Origin: Dyella flagellata
GTDB lineage: Bacteria > Pseudomonadota > Gammaproteobacteria > Xanthomonadales > Rhodanobacteraceae
Reading direction: 5' to 3'
NCBI RefSeq assembly: GCF_030160275.1
Contig: NZ_BSOA01000047.1
Coordinates: 62,001-126,000 of the forward strand
Length of the DNA: 64,000 bases
The notes under the pieces are model-generated. The model saw only the letters and a program-made list of their open reading frames with translations. It did no database searches and was not told where the DNA came from. A program made the translations under genes and the position numbers. Below are positions 34,349 through 44,813 of this stretch, in pieces. Each line of letters opens with the position of its first letter. The stretch's first letter is position 1.

Positions 34349-37321
34349 ATGAGCAATAAGTCATCTGCGAGCACTGGGTCGGACCTGTTCGTCGATGGCG
34401 GCGAGATGGGTGCGCTGATGCGCGCCACCGACTGGTCCAAGACCAGGCTTGGTCCCGTCGAAAACTGGCCGAGCAGCCTGAAGACCATGCTCGGCGTGGT
34501 GCTCGGCAGCCGGTTTCCCATGATGATCTGGTGGGGCTCCGAACTGCTGCAGCTGTATAACGACGCCTACCGCCCCATCCTGCGCCACAAGCATCCTGCT
34601 TCTTTGGCTCAACCCGGCGCGCAATGCTGGGCTGAAGTATGGGACGAGGCCGGGCCGCTGGTGCGAAGCATCCAGGAAGGCCGTCCCGCGACCTGGATGG
34701 AAGACTGGCAGCTGTTCATCAGCAGTGACGAGATGGCCGAGGAAACGTATTTCACGTCCTCTTACAGCCCTGTTCGAGGTGACGATGGCAGCGTTGCGGG
34801 TGTGCTGAACACCGTGCAGGAAACAACGGTGAAAGTGCAAAGCGAACGCCAGATCCGCATGTTGCACGACCTGGCCAGGCGCGTAGCCGACGCCAAGTCC
34901 GAGCACGAAGCCTGTCTGATCGCCGTGGACGTACTGGCCGCCAACGCGCTGGATCTACCCTTCGTGCTGGTGTACGGCATGGACCAGTCGGCACAAAGCG
35001 CAACGCTTGTCGCCTCTCATGGCTGGAAGCAGATCGACGGCCAACCGGTGGCTGCCCAAGTCCCCATCAACGACCAGGCCAATACCCAGGACTGGCCCTT
35101 TGCCGCCGTCATGCAATCCGCGCAGGAAGTCACCGTTGACAATCTCTCCGCCCGATTCGGTCCCATGCCCATGGGTCGATGGAACGCGCGAACGGAACAG
35201 GCGATCGTGCTTCCCCTGTACGGTACGGGCCAAGCTGCTCCCTCCGCGTTTTTCGTTGCCGGGATCAGTCCGCACCGGAAGCTGGATGAACGCTATCGCG
35301 CGTTCTTTCTCGCTACCGCCGATCAAGTGGCCAATGCCATGGTCAAGGCGCGTGCGCTGGAGGAGGAAAAACTGCGTGCCGAAGCGCTGGCTGAGATCGA
35401 CCGGGCCAAGACCGCCTTCTTCAGCAATGTCAGCCACGAATTCCGGACTCCGCTTACGCTCATTCTCGGCTCGATTGAAGACACGCTCGCCCGGCACAAG
35501 CCCTTGGGCGGCGATGAGCTGGACATGGTCCATCGCAACGGCATCCGGCTGCTTCGCCTGGTCAACAGCCTGCTGGACTTCACCCGTATCGAGGCCGGGC
35601 GTCTCCCATTGTCCTTCGTGCCCACGGATCTTTCGCGGTCGACGAGCGAATTGGCCAGCGCGTTCGATTCACTCGTCGAACAGGCCGACATGCGGCTGAT
35701 CATTCACTGTCCGCCTCTGCCCGAGCCGGTCTACGTCGATCCGGCGCAATGGGAGAAGATCGTACTCAACCTGGTCTCGAACGCATTCAAGTTCACCCTG
35801 AAGGGCGAGATCGAAGTCTCCCTGCATTGGCATGGCACGTACGCCCAATTGCGGGTACGCGATACCGGAGTGGGCATTCCTGCTCACGAACTGCCGTATA
35901 TCTTCGATCGTTTTCATCGCGTCGAGCATTCGCAGGGCCGTAGCTTCGAAGGCAGTGGACTGGGTCTGGCGATGGTGCAGGACCTCGTCAATCTGCATGG
36001 AGGAACCGTGCACGCCGCAAGCGTCGAAGGCGAAGGAACCACCTTCTTTGTCGCCGTTCCAGCCGGCACCGCTCATTTGCCGGCCGACCGTATCGTTCAA
36101 ACACCTGTCGCAGCCACGCGACCGACCAGCGCCTCGGCCCTCGTCCTGGAGGCAGCCCAATGGAGTGCATCGAGCCATCGAAGCGGCATTCCAGCCGCGC
36201 CCCCGTCCGGCCGCGCCATCGACTCAAAAATGGACCGGCAAGCTGTGTCCGCGGCAGGTCGCATCCTGCTTGCAGACGACAACCGCGACATGCGCGAATA
36301 CCTGCTCCGGTTGCTGCGTCCCTTTTGGGAGGTGGAGGCAGTCGGCGACGGACGGACGGCCCTGGCAAGCGCCTTGCACCACCCCCCGGACCTGATCCTC
36401 AGCGACGTCATGATGCCGGGCCTGGATGGCTTCGCCTTGCTGCGGGCGCTGCGCGCGGAAAGCAGAACCAGCACCATCCCCGTGATCCTGCTGTCTGCTC
36501 GTGCCGGCGAAGAAGCGATGCTGGAAGGGCTCGATTACGGCGCGGATGACTACCTGGCCAAACCATTCACTACGCAAGAGCTCATCGCCCGCGTGCGCAC
36601 CCACTTGACCATGGCTGCCACGCGCAACGCCTTGAATGAGGAACTTGTGCGTGCCAATCGGGAACTGGAAGCCTTCAGCCATTCGGTAGCACACGATCTG
36701 CGTACGCCCTTGAACAGCATCGATGGTTTCACCAGCATCCTGCTCATGCAGCAAGGCGAAACGCTCGATATAGAAGCGCGCAGGCTGCTGGAAGATGTGC
36801 TGCAGGCTGCCAAGGGCATGCGCCAGATGATTGACGACCTGCTTACGCTTGCACGCGTTGGGCGCGCTGAACTTCGACGGGATACAGTTGATCTGAGCGA
36901 TCTAACCCGGAAGGTCATAGACGTGCTGCAACGCCAGGAGCCCGGTCGACGAATACAGTTCAAGCTGATGCCGGGACTCACCACCGAAGGCGACCCCGGC
37001 CTGCTGCGCACGGCGCTCGACAATCTCATCGGCAATGCCTGGAAATACAGCAGCAAGCGGCAGGAATCCGTCATCGAGTTCGGCGCGACCAAGGCAAACG
37101 GCGAAGTGGCCTATTACGTGCGCGACAACGGTGCCGGCTTCGACATGAAATACGCCCACAAGCTGTTCGCTGCGTTCCAGCGCTTGCACAGCGAAAAGGA
37201 ATTCCCCGGCACCGGCATCGGCCTCGCCACCGTCCACCGCATCATCAGCCGGCATGGCGGGCGGATCTGGGCGGATGCGGCGGAGGGCCAAGGGGCGACT
37301 TTCTACTTCACCTTGCCTTAG
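34349..37321 (+). CDS. hybrid sensor histidine kinase with two kinase modules
   Basis: The 990-residue protein has an unusual order. Residues about 20-150 form a PAS-like sensor (MIWWGSELLQLYNDAYRPIL), 170-325 a GAF domain, then a coiled linker. A first HisKA has His363 in FFSNVSHEFRTP, followed by a HATPase (WEKIVLNLVSNAFKFT, SGLGLAMVQDLV). A receiver follows (about 632-755) with phospho-Asp686 in LILSDVMMPGLDG. A second HisKA has His782 in SHSVAHDLRTPLNS, and a second HATPase (NLIGNAWKYSSK, GTGIGLATVHRII) ends the protein; this last part resembles phytochrome-type kinases. No membrane segment is seen, so it is cytoplasmic. It probably signals with the preceding receiver protein. The signal is unknown. 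Confidence 0.93.
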   Translation: MSNKSSASTGSDLFVDGGEMGALMRATDWSKTRLGPVENWPSSLKTMLGVVLGSRFPMMIWWGSELLQLYNDAYRPILRHKHPASLAQPGAQCWAEVWDEAGPLVRSIQEGRPATWMEDWQLFISSDEMAEETYFTSSYSPVRGDDGSVAGVLNTVQETTVKVQSERQIRMLHDLARRVADAKSEHEACLIAVDVLAANALDLPFVLVYGMDQSAQSATLVASHGWKQIDGQPVAAQVPINDQANTQDWPFAAVMQSAQEVTVDNLSARFGPMPMGRWNARTEQAIVLPLYGTGQAAPSAFFVAGISPHRKLDERYRAFFLATADQVANAMVKARALEEEKLRAEALAEIDRAKTAFFSNVSHEFRTPLTLILGSIEDTLARHKPLGGDELDMVHRNGIRLLRLVNSLLDFTRIEAGRLPLSFVPTDLSRSTSELASAFDSLVEQADMRLIIHCPPLPEPVYVDPAQWEKIVLNLVSNAFKFTLKGEIEVSLHWHGTYAQLRVRDTGVGIPAHELPYIFDRFHRVEHSQGRSFEGSGLGLAMVQDLVNLHGGTVHAASVEGEGTTFFVAVPAGTAHLPADRIVQTPVAATRPTSASALVLEAAQWSASSHRSGIPAAPPSGRAIDSKMDRQAVSAAGRILLADDNRDMREYLLRLLRPFWEVEAVGDGRTALASALHHPPDLILSDVMMPGLDGFALLRALRAESRTSTIPVILLSARAGEEAMLEGLDYGADDYLAKPFTTQELIARVRTHLTMAATRNALNEELVRANRELEAFSHSVAHDLRTPLNSIDGFTSILLMQQGETLDIEARRLLEDVLQAAKGMRQMIDDLLTLARVGRAELRRDTVDLSDLTRKVIDVLQRQEPGRRIQFKLMPGLTTEGDPGLLRTALDNLIGNAWKYSSKRQESVIEFGATKANGEVAYYVRDNGAGFDMKYAHKLFAAFQRLHSEKEFPGTGIGLATVHRIISRHGGRIWADAAEGQGATFYFTLP

Positions 37322-37375
37322 GCTGGCTTTGCGTACGCTCGGATCAGCACACGCGCCTCCTCGACCGCAACAACC

Positions 37376-38131
37376 ATGGTCACGGCAAGTTTCCGCTTCT
37401 ATGAAGAACTGAACGATTTCCTCGCACCCGCCCTGCGCCGGCGCGAGTTCCGGCAGCGCTGCGCACGTGCAGCGACCACCAAACACATGATCGAAGCGCT
37501 CGGCGTACCGCATACCGAAGTCGAGCTGGTGCTGGTCAACGGCCAGTCCACCGGTTTCAGCCAGATTTTGCGCGACGGCGATCGCGTGGCGGTGTACCCC
37601 AAATTCGAAACACTGGACATCACGCCGCTATTGCGAGTGCGTGCGCAGCCATTGCGCGTCACCCGCTTCGTGGCCGATGCGCATTTGGGTGGCCTGGCGC
37701 GCTTGCTGCGCATGTGCGGCTTCGACACCCTGTACGACAATCACTTCCAGGACGAGCGCATCGTGGAAATATCGCTGGAGCAAGAGCGCATCATCCTTAC
37801 TCGTGACCGGGAACTGCTCAAGCGGCGCGAAGTCACGCATGGATGCTTTGTCCATGCGCTCAAGTCGCCGCAGCAACTGCGTGAAGTCGTCACGCGACTG
37901 GACCTTGCTGCCAGCGCCCGGCCGTTCTCGCTATGCCTGCAATGCAATGTCCCTCTGCACGATATCGACATGGCAGCAGTGCGGCGACGCGTTCCGGCAA
38001 GCGTGCTGCAACGCCAGGATCGCTTCGTCGCTTGTGATCGATGCCACCGCGTGTACTGGGGCGGCTCGCACTGGCGGCACATGCGGGATTTTTTGCGGAC
38101 AAGCGCCGGCATTGGCGTCAGGGATGCGTAG
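37376..38131 (+). CDS. Mut7-C RNase-domain protein with ubiquitin-like N-terminus
   Basis: The 251-residue protein has an N-terminal Mut7-C ubiquitin-like domain (about residues 1-85: FRFYEELNDFLAPALR, LVNGQSTGFSQILRDGDRVAVYP) and a C-terminal Mut7-C domain (about 95-250). The latter is a PIN-like nuclease fold with Asp101 (FVADAHLGGLARLLRMCGFD), Asp121 and Asp144 (ILTRDRELLKRR), then a zinc ribbon with Cys187/Cys190 (CLQC) and Cys220/Cys223 (CDRC). RNA cleavage is predicted from the family, not shown. It starts 54 bp after the histidine kinase, so may be in the same unit. It is one of three genes that separate dnaE from accA. Confidence 0.88.
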   Translation: MVTASFRFYEELNDFLAPALRRREFRQRCARAATTKHMIEALGVPHTEVELVLVNGQSTGFSQILRDGDRVAVYPKFETLDITPLLRVRAQPLRVTRFVADAHLGGLARLLRMCGFDTLYDNHFQDERIVEISLEQERIILTRDRELLKRREVTHGCFVHALKSPQQLREVVTRLDLAASARPFSLCLQCNVPLHDIDMAAVRRRVPASVLQRQDRFVACDRCHRVYWGGSHWRHMRDFLRTSAGIGVRDA

Positions 38132-38351
38132 TTCCCCCTGTCGGGCCGGTAGGCTTCCCCTGGCCCTCCCCCCGGATCGAGGCCGGGACTGGGTTTACCG
38201 CGCGTACCGGCTGGAGCAAGACCCGCCAGGGCGTACTGCGGCCCCTTGTCGCCCGGCATGACCTGGCATTCCTGGCCCCATACGCCGCCGTTCCCGCCCC
38301 GTCACGGACCCCGGGTATACTGGCCCGCTTCTGCGCCACGTAAGTGACCGA

Positions 38352-39308
<957 letters not shown>

Positions 39309-39319
39309 GGGCTTGCGCT

Positions 39320-39706
39320 ATGGCGGGTGTGCAAGGCATTGACCACGTCAACCTCAGCGCACCCGCCGAGCTGCTGGAACGAGTGCGTAACTTCTACGTG
39401 GACATCATCGGCCTGCACGAGGGGCCTCGTCCCACGTTCCGTTCCGGTTCGCGAGGCTACTGGCTGTATGCCGGCGCCGAGCCAGTCATGCATCTGACCT
39501 CGCGCGGCGGTGGCGAAGCGATCGCACAAGGCACCGGCTGGCTGGACCACATCGCCTTCGCCTGCACCGGTCTTCCCGCCATGCGCGCCAAGCTGGATGC
39601 CGCCGGCGTCTCCTATCGCGTCGACGTGGTGGACATGCCGCCGCAGGTACAAGTGTTCCTGACCGACCCCGCTGGTGTCGGAGTGGAATTGAATTTCCGC
39701 AGCTGA
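39320..39706 (+). CDS. VOC-family protein (glyoxalase-like)
   Basis: The 128-residue protein has the two-module VOC fold: GIDHVNLSAPAELLERVRNFYVDIIGL in the first half and GWLDHIAFACTGLPAMRAKLDAAGV in the second, with the C-terminal metal-ligand pattern VFLTDPAGVGVELNF. His and Glu ligand positions are kept, so a metal site is likely. Function is open: dioxygenase, glyoxalase or resistance. It follows accA by 11 bp and is probably read from the same transcript. Confidence 0.85.
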   Translation: MAGVQGIDHVNLSAPAELLERVRNFYVDIIGLHEGPRPTFRSGSRGYWLYAGAEPVMHLTSRGGGEAIAQGTGWLDHIAFACTGLPAMRAKLDAAGVSYRVDVVDMPPQVQVFLTDPAGVGVELNFRS

Positions 39707-39796
39707 GCGATCCCTTGCAAGCGCCGGCCAGGAATAGCTGGCGGCCTTTCGGGTTTTGCTGAAGAATCGCCTGACACTCACTCACGCGGTGCTTCC

Positions 39797-41335
39797 ATGC
39801 AGGCCCACTCCCTTTTGCGCTGCGCCATCCTGGCAGCGGCCATGACATGTGTCGCCCAGGTTTCGGCGCAGGCCGTCCCGCTGCGCGCCGATGCCGCCGA
39901 GACGCGTACGGCCAGAGCTTTCGAGACTGCGCGCCAACAAGGCCCGCTCGCCCTGCATGCCTTTCTTGTGGCCATGCCCAAGGGTGGCGACTTGCACAAT
40001 CATCTCAGCGGTGCGGTGTACGCCGAATCGTGGGTTGCCCAGGCTGCCACCGATGGCCTATGCGTGGACATTGCCACCTCGAGCCTGGTCGACAAGCACG
40101 ACGCCAGCGCTCCCAATTGCGGGAATGGCAGACGGCCTGCCGCCGACGCGTTGGGCGACCAGCATTTCTACGACACGCTGGTGGATGCATTCTCCATGCG
40201 CAGCTTCGTGCCTGCCAACGGCCACTCGGGCCATGACCAGTTCTTTGAGACCTTCGGCCGCTTGCAGGCCGTCACCCCGCAGCAGCACATGGGCGACTGG
40301 CTCAACGAAGTAAGTACTCGCGCCGCTGCGCAAAACGAGCAATACCTGGAATTGATGGTGACGCCGCCCTTCGCGCATGCCAGGGAGCTGGCCCGTACTC
40401 TGGGCTGGCAAGCCGACTTCGAGCGCATGCGCCAGCAGTTGCTTGAGCATGGCTTGAAGGACGAGCTGACCGCCGACGAGCAATTGCTCACCCAGGCGCT
40501 GGCCGCGCGGGAACGTTTACAGCATTGCGGCAGTGCCCGCGCCGATGCGGCCTGCGCAGTGCGAATTCACTTCCTTTATCAGGTTTTACGCGGAGCCGCA
40601 CCCGAGCGCGTGTTTGCGCAAACGCTGCTCGGCTTTGAACTGGCTTCGGTCGATTCGCGCTGGGTCGGCATCAATTTTGTGATGCCTGAAGATGGCTATC
40701 TGTCGATGCGTGACTACAGCTTGCAGATGCGCATGCTCGACTACCTTCATCGCCTTTACCCGAAGGTGCATATCAGCCTGCATGCGGGAGAACTGGCGCC
40801 TGGATTGGTGCCGCCCGACGGCCTGCGCTTCCACATCCGCCAGGCGGTGGAAGTGGGCCATGCCGAACGCATCGGCCACGGTGTCGACGTGATGTATGAA
40901 GATCGCCCCGAAGAACTGCTGGATGAAATGGCCGCGCGCCATGTACTGGTCGAGGTCAACCTCACCAGCAACGACGTGATCCTCGGCGTGCGCGGCGCCG
41001 ATCATCCGCTGCCGATGTACTTGCAGCACGGGGTGCCGGTCGCGCTATCCACCGATGATGAAGGCGTCTCGCGCATCGATCTTACGCATGAATACGCGCG
41101 CGCCGCCGAAGACTTCCACCTCGACTATCCCAGCTTGAAGCAGTTCGCGCGCAACAGCCTCAGCTACAGCTTCCTGCCCGGCGAGAGCCTGTGGATGTCT
41201 ACGGCCTGCCAGGGCCAGTCGCCGGGCGGCAGCCAGCCTGGCGCCGCTTGCCGGCGTTTGTTGAGTTCCAGCGAAAAAGCCGCGGCCCAATGGGAACTGG
41301 AGCGTCGCCTGAAGGCCTTCGAGGAGGCCCACTGA
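39797..41335 (+). CDS. secreted adenosine deaminase-family metallohydrolase
   Basis: The 512-residue protein has a signal peptide (HSLLRCAILAAAMTCVAQVSA). Metal and substrate residues of adenosine/AMP deaminases are in place: GGDLHNHLSG with His67 and His69, VHISLHAGELAPG, ERIGHGVDVMYEDRP, and ALSTDDEGVSR with the catalytic Asp pair. The family removes ammonia from adenosine or related purines; an exported form would act on extracellular purines, like ADGF enzymes. The N-terminal half is longer than in housekeeping Add. It starts 90 bp after the VOC gene and has no clear operon partner. The exact substrate is not determined. Confidence 0.87.
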   Translation: MQAHSLLRCAILAAAMTCVAQVSAQAVPLRADAAETRTARAFETARQQGPLALHAFLVAMPKGGDLHNHLSGAVYAESWVAQAATDGLCVDIATSSLVDKHDASAPNCGNGRRPAADALGDQHFYDTLVDAFSMRSFVPANGHSGHDQFFETFGRLQAVTPQQHMGDWLNEVSTRAAAQNEQYLELMVTPPFAHARELARTLGWQADFERMRQQLLEHGLKDELTADEQLLTQALAARERLQHCGSARADAACAVRIHFLYQVLRGAAPERVFAQTLLGFELASVDSRWVGINFVMPEDGYLSMRDYSLQMRMLDYLHRLYPKVHISLHAGELAPGLVPPDGLRFHIRQAVEVGHAERIGHGVDVMYEDRPEELLDEMAARHVLVEVNLTSNDVILGVRGADHPLPMYLQHGVPVALSTDDEGVSRIDLTHEYARAAEDFHLDYPSLKQFARNSLSYSFLPGESLWMSTACQGQSPGGSQPGAACRRLLSSSEKAAAQWELERRLKAFEEAH

Positions 41336-41406
41336 ACAACAGGTAGACCGACTGAGTGCCGATCTGAGGCACACTTAGCCGGTCTTCCCACGCGCAGGAG
41401 GCCGCC

Positions 41407-42156
41407 ATGGCCAGCGACAGCATCAAGCTCGCCGTCCTGATCGATGCCGACAACACCCAGCCGGCCATCGCGGACGGATTGCTGGCCGAGGTGGCCAAAT
41501 ACGGCACCGCCCACGTGAAGCGCGCCTACGGTGATTGGACCGGCAATCAGTTGAAGAGCTGGAAGGAGCAATTGCTCACGCAATCGATCCAGCCGATCCA
41601 GCAGTTCAGCTACACCAGCGGCAAGAACGCCACTGACTCGGCCATGATCATCGATGCGATGGATCTGCTTTATTCCGGCCGCTTCGACGGTTTCTGCATC
41701 GTCTCCAGCGACAGCGACTTCACCCGGCTGGCGGCGCGCATCCGCGAATCGGGCCTGATCGTCTACGGCTTCGGCGAACGCAAGACACCCCATCCGTTCG
41801 TCGCCGCTTGCGACAAGTTCATCTACACCGAAATCCTCGCCGCCAAGCCGGATGAAGAACAGCCGCTGCAGCCGCGCTCGCCGGCGCAATTGAAGAAGGA
41901 CACTGGCCTGATCAACTTGCTGCGCAACGCCATCGATGCAGCGTCCGACGACGAAGGCTGGGCAGGCCTGGGCGGCGTGGGTTCGATCATTACCAAGCAG
42001 CGACCGAATTTCGATTCGCGCAGTTTCGGTTACGGCAAGTTGAGCGACCTGATCGCGGCGATCGACCTGTTCGAGCTGGATCGGCGCAGTCCGGGCGAAG
42101 GTCGTCCCAAGGCGATCTATGTGCGCAACAAGAAGAAAGCGGTGGCGCGTGGCTGA
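41407..42156 (+). CDS. NYN-domain nuclease-like protein with LOTUS/OST-HTH domain
   Basis: The 249-residue protein starts with a NYN (PIN-like) domain, about residues 5-140: LAVLIDADNTQPA, the KNATDSAMIIDAMDLLYS and FCIVSSDSDFTRLA acidic motifs that form the metal site. A C-terminal OST-HTH/LOTUS RNA-binding domain follows (about 165-245: LINLLRNAIDAASDDEGWAGLGGVG, KLSDLIAAIDLF). This LabA/YaeI-like arrangement is common in bacteria and is thought to act on RNA. A good AGGAGG-type site precedes the ATG. The end overlaps tilS by 8 bp. Confidence 0.9.
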   Translation: MASDSIKLAVLIDADNTQPAIADGLLAEVAKYGTAHVKRAYGDWTGNQLKSWKEQLLTQSIQPIQQFSYTSGKNATDSAMIIDAMDLLYSGRFDGFCIVSSDSDFTRLAARIRESGLIVYGFGERKTPHPFVAACDKFIYTEILAAKPDEEQPLQPRSPAQLKKDTGLINLLRNAIDAASDDEGWAGLGGVGSIITKQRPNFDSRSFGYGKLSDLIAAIDLFELDRRSPGEGRPKAIYVRNKKKAVARG

Positions 42157-43453
42157 GCGCGTGTCCTTATCCGATTTCCTGCGGCAGGCGTTGTACGAGC
42201 ATCCTGATGGGCAGCTCTGCGTCGCCTACAGCGGCGGCCCCGATTCCACCGCACTGCTGCATGCTTTGGCGCATCTTCCCGCAGCGCGTACGCGCGACTT
42301 GCGAGCCATCCACGTGGATCATGGCCTGCACGCGCAAAGCGCTCGCTGGGCTGCCCATTGCCGTGCGTTCAGTGCCGCGCTGGGACTCGCCTGCGACGTG
42401 CACGTCGCGAAAGTGGACCGCTCCGGCGGTATCGGCCTGGAGGCCGCCGCGCGGCATGCGCGCTATGCCATCTTCGCCGAGCACCTGCACGCGCATGAGC
42501 GGCTGATCTTCGGCCATCATCAGGATGATCAGGCGGAAACCGTACTGTTGAAACTGCTGCGCGGTGCCGGGCCGGAAGGATTGGCCGGCATGCGTGCGGA
42601 ACGTCCAGTCGGCCCTGGCTTGGCATGGCGGCCGTTGCTCGATGTGCCGCGCCAGGTATTGCGCGACTACGTCCAGGCGCACGACCTGCCCTGCATCCAC
42701 GACCCTTCGAACGACGACCGCCAGCTGGCCCGCAATCATCTGCGCCATGAAGTAATGCCGCTGCTTAAGGCACTTTGGCCGCAAGCAACGATATCCATCA
42801 CGCACAGCGCTGCACTGTGCCGCATGGCCGCCAATACTTTGCAGCAGGATTGGCTTGCCGCCTTCGAAAACTTGCGCGACGACGCCAGCAATAGCCTCGA
42901 TGCAGGCGGCTGGCTCAAGCTGCCTTCCGCGTTGCGTAATCCGCTGCTGGCGCATTGGCTGCATGCACAAGGTTTATCGGCACCTACCACGGCGCAGCGT
43001 CAGCAGATTGAACGGCAATGCACGGCACAGGAGGGTCAGTTGCCATGCATCCGATGGCCAGGTGCCGAAGTACACGTGTGGAAGAACCGCTTATGGGCTT
43101 TGGCCCCTGGCAACCAACCATCGCCGCCGGATGAAATGGCGTGGCAAGGTGAGCCGTTGATGCTCCCCGATGGCGGCTCATTGACCCTGGAGCCTAGTGC
43201 GCGGTTGGCTACCGCGCTCAACGTGCGCTGGCGTAGCGGAGGCGAGCGCATCAAGCCGGCCGGCGACCGCCATACCCGCGACCTGCGCGCGCTATTCCAG
43301 AGCGGCGCCATTCCGCCGTGGCAACGGGATTTTTGTCCACTGCTTTATGAAGGCGATCAGCTTATTGCGGTGGCTGATCGCTGGTTGAGCGCACGCGCCG
43401 AAACGATCTTCCGTGAAGCACGAGCCCGGCCGCGCTGGCGGCCGGGCCGTTAA
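42149..43453 (+). CDS. tilS: tRNA(Ile)-lysidine synthase
   Basis: The 434-residue enzyme modifies C34 of the AUA-reading tRNA-Ile with lysine, using ATP. The PP-loop reads CVAYSGGPDSTALLHAL; HHQDDQAETVLLKLLRG is the second family motif, and the C-terminal domain ends with the RSGGERIKPAGDRHTRDL block. A GTG at 42149 (VAERVSLSDFLRQ) is chosen: it gives near E. coli length (432) and an 8-bp overlap with the NYN gene; an ATG at 42119 would overlap more. accA and tilS are close neighbours in E. coli as well. Confidence 0.93.
   Translation: MAERVSLSDFLRQALYEHPDGQLCVAYSGGPDSTALLHALAHLPAARTRDLRAIHVDHGLHAQSARWAAHCRAFSAALGLACDVHVAKVDRSGGIGLEAAARHARYAIFAEHLHAHERLIFGHHQDDQAETVLLKLLRGAGPEGLAGMRAERPVGPGLAWRPLLDVPRQVLRDYVQAHDLPCIHDPSNDDRQLARNHLRHEVMPLLKALWPQATISITHSAALCRMAANTLQQDWLAAFENLRDDASNSLDAGGWLKLPSALRNPLLAHWLHAQGLSAPTTAQRQQIERQCTAQEGQLPCIRWPGAEVHVWKNRLWALAPGNQPSPPDEMAWQGEPLMLPDGGSLTLEPSARLATALNVRWRSGGERIKPAGDRHTRDLRALFQSGAIPPWQRDFCPLLYEGDQLIAVADRWLSARAETIFREARARPRWRPGR
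43424..43447. terminator. GC hairpin at the tilS/MFS convergent end
   Basis: GCCCGGCCGC, loop GCTG, GCGGCCGGGC is a perfect 10-bp stem overlapping the 3' end of tilS. The converging MFS gene ends 16 bases away. T content after the stem is low (CGTTAATT), so it may stop both transcripts only partly. Confidence 0.55.
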
Positions 43454-43462
43454 TTATCCGGC

Positions 43463-44758
43463 TCAAGATTCCTGGCTGATTTTGCTTTCCAGCGCCGCCG
43501 CAGGAGCCGCGGCAATCGCGCCCATCACCCGGCGATTGACGAAATACATCAGCACGAACGAGGCCAGCGTAGTGCAGACCAGGATGTTGCCGAGGGTATC
43601 GAAGTGCATCAGCCTGCCGTCATTGAGCTGTACCACCACCATGCCGCCCAGCATGGCGGCGAGACCGCCCGACATCTGCTGCAGCGACGAGCTGATCGAC
43701 ATGTACGCGCCGCGGTCGGCCGGCTTGGGCAAGCCGGACATCAAGGCCGACGAGGAAATCATGCGCGAGAAGATGCCGATCTGCAGGAACGCGCTCACCA
43801 CGATCAAGGTCCATAGCGGCACATTGGAAAGCCGGGTATAGATCAGCACCATCACGACCGTCACCGCGCAGCCAAACGCGAATACGCGGAACTTGCCGAA
43901 AGTGTCGCTGGCCCGTCCGAGCAACGGCCCCATCACTGCCGACACCAGGCCCGTGATCAGATACACCACGGACAGCATCTCGATCGGAATGCCGACGTTG
44001 TGCACCACGAACAAGGTGGAATAAGGCATCAGCATGAAGCCGCCCATGGTCAGCAACGCCGTGGTGGCGAAGCCGATCAGGTAGGAGCGGGTGGTCAAGG
44101 TATGCAGCAGATGATGCAGCGGGTTCTTGTCCGGACGCAGCGCCAGATGCGCATTGACCGGACGCAGGCGCCCGATGATCGAACCGCCTACGACCGTGCA
44201 CACCACCACGATCAGGAAGAACGGCGAATTCCAGCCCCAACGGCTGGACATCCACAGGCTCAAGGGTAAGCCCAGCACGGTGCTCGCCGCGAACGCCGAC
44301 TGGATGAAACCCATCACCCGTCCACGCATGGCAAGCGGGAACAGGTCGGTGACGATGGCCATCGACGACGCCCCCACCACGCCGGCAAACAGACCGGTCA
44401 CCATGCGCGCCAGCAGCAACAGCGTATAGGTGTGGGCGAGTGCGCAGAACAAGGTGCCAAGCATGAAGCCGGCATAGAACACCAGCAGGATCTTTTTCCG
44501 ATCGAAGCGATCGGCAAAGCCCGCCGCAAGAATGCCCGAGACACCCGCGGCAAAGGCGTAAGCCGAAACCACCCGGCCGAATTGCTCGGGCGTGATGTGC
44601 AAGGCCGGCACCACCAGAGCCCCCAAGGGAGCCAGCAGCATGAAGTCCAGCACGATGGTGAATTGCAGGAAAGCCAGCACGGCCACCACGAATTTCTGAT
44701 ACCCGGAAAAGCCCATGCCGCCCGGTTGGGCGGCAGGCGCGGACGCAATCGTCGTCAC
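43463..44758 (-). CDS. MFS transporter (putative drug/metabolite exporter)
   Basis: The 431-residue protein has about twelve membrane segments in two halves of six with a charged middle loop near residue 205. The loop after helix 2 has the MFS signature GFADRFDRKKILL and helix 4-5 the R-T-G-type MVTGLFAGVVGASSMAIV of exporters. It resembles DHA1-type efflux proteins. Start is GTG at 44758 with AGGAG six bases upstream. The promoter just upstream contains a perfect 18-bp palindrome (44822-44839) in its spacer, so a dedicated repressor is likely; no regulator gene is next to it. Substrate unknown. It is divergent from xseB. Confidence 0.88.
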   Translation of the reverse strand: MTTIASAPAAQPGGMGFSGYQKFVVAVLAFLQFTIVLDFMLLAPLGALVVPALHITPEQFGRVVSAYAFAAGVSGILAAGFADRFDRKKILLVFYAGFMLGTLFCALAHTYTLLLLARMVTGLFAGVVGASSMAIVTDLFPLAMRGRVMGFIQSAFAASTVLGLPLSLWMSSRWGWNSPFFLIVVVCTVVGGSIIGRLRPVNAHLALRPDKNPLHHLLHTLTTRSYLIGFATTALLTMGGFMLMPYSTLFVVHNVGIPIEMLSVVYLITGLVSAVMGPLLGRASDTFGKFRVFAFGCAVTVVMVLIYTRLSNVPLWTLIVVSAFLQIGIFSRMISSSALMSGLPKPADRGAYMSISSSLQQMSGGLAAMLGGMVVVQLNDGRLMHFDTLGNILVCTTLASFVLMYFVNRRVMGAIAAAPAAALESKISQES

Positions 44759-44813
44759 AAAAACTCCTAAGGCGAGCCTTCCCTCGGCTCACTCGGGTTT
44801 GGGGGAGGCTGGC

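Noticed and set aside
39721-39765. GCCGGCCAG/CTGGCGGCC with TTT nearby as a terminator after the VOC gene
   Set aside because: The stem has mismatches and the T-run is broken (TTTCGGGTTTT).
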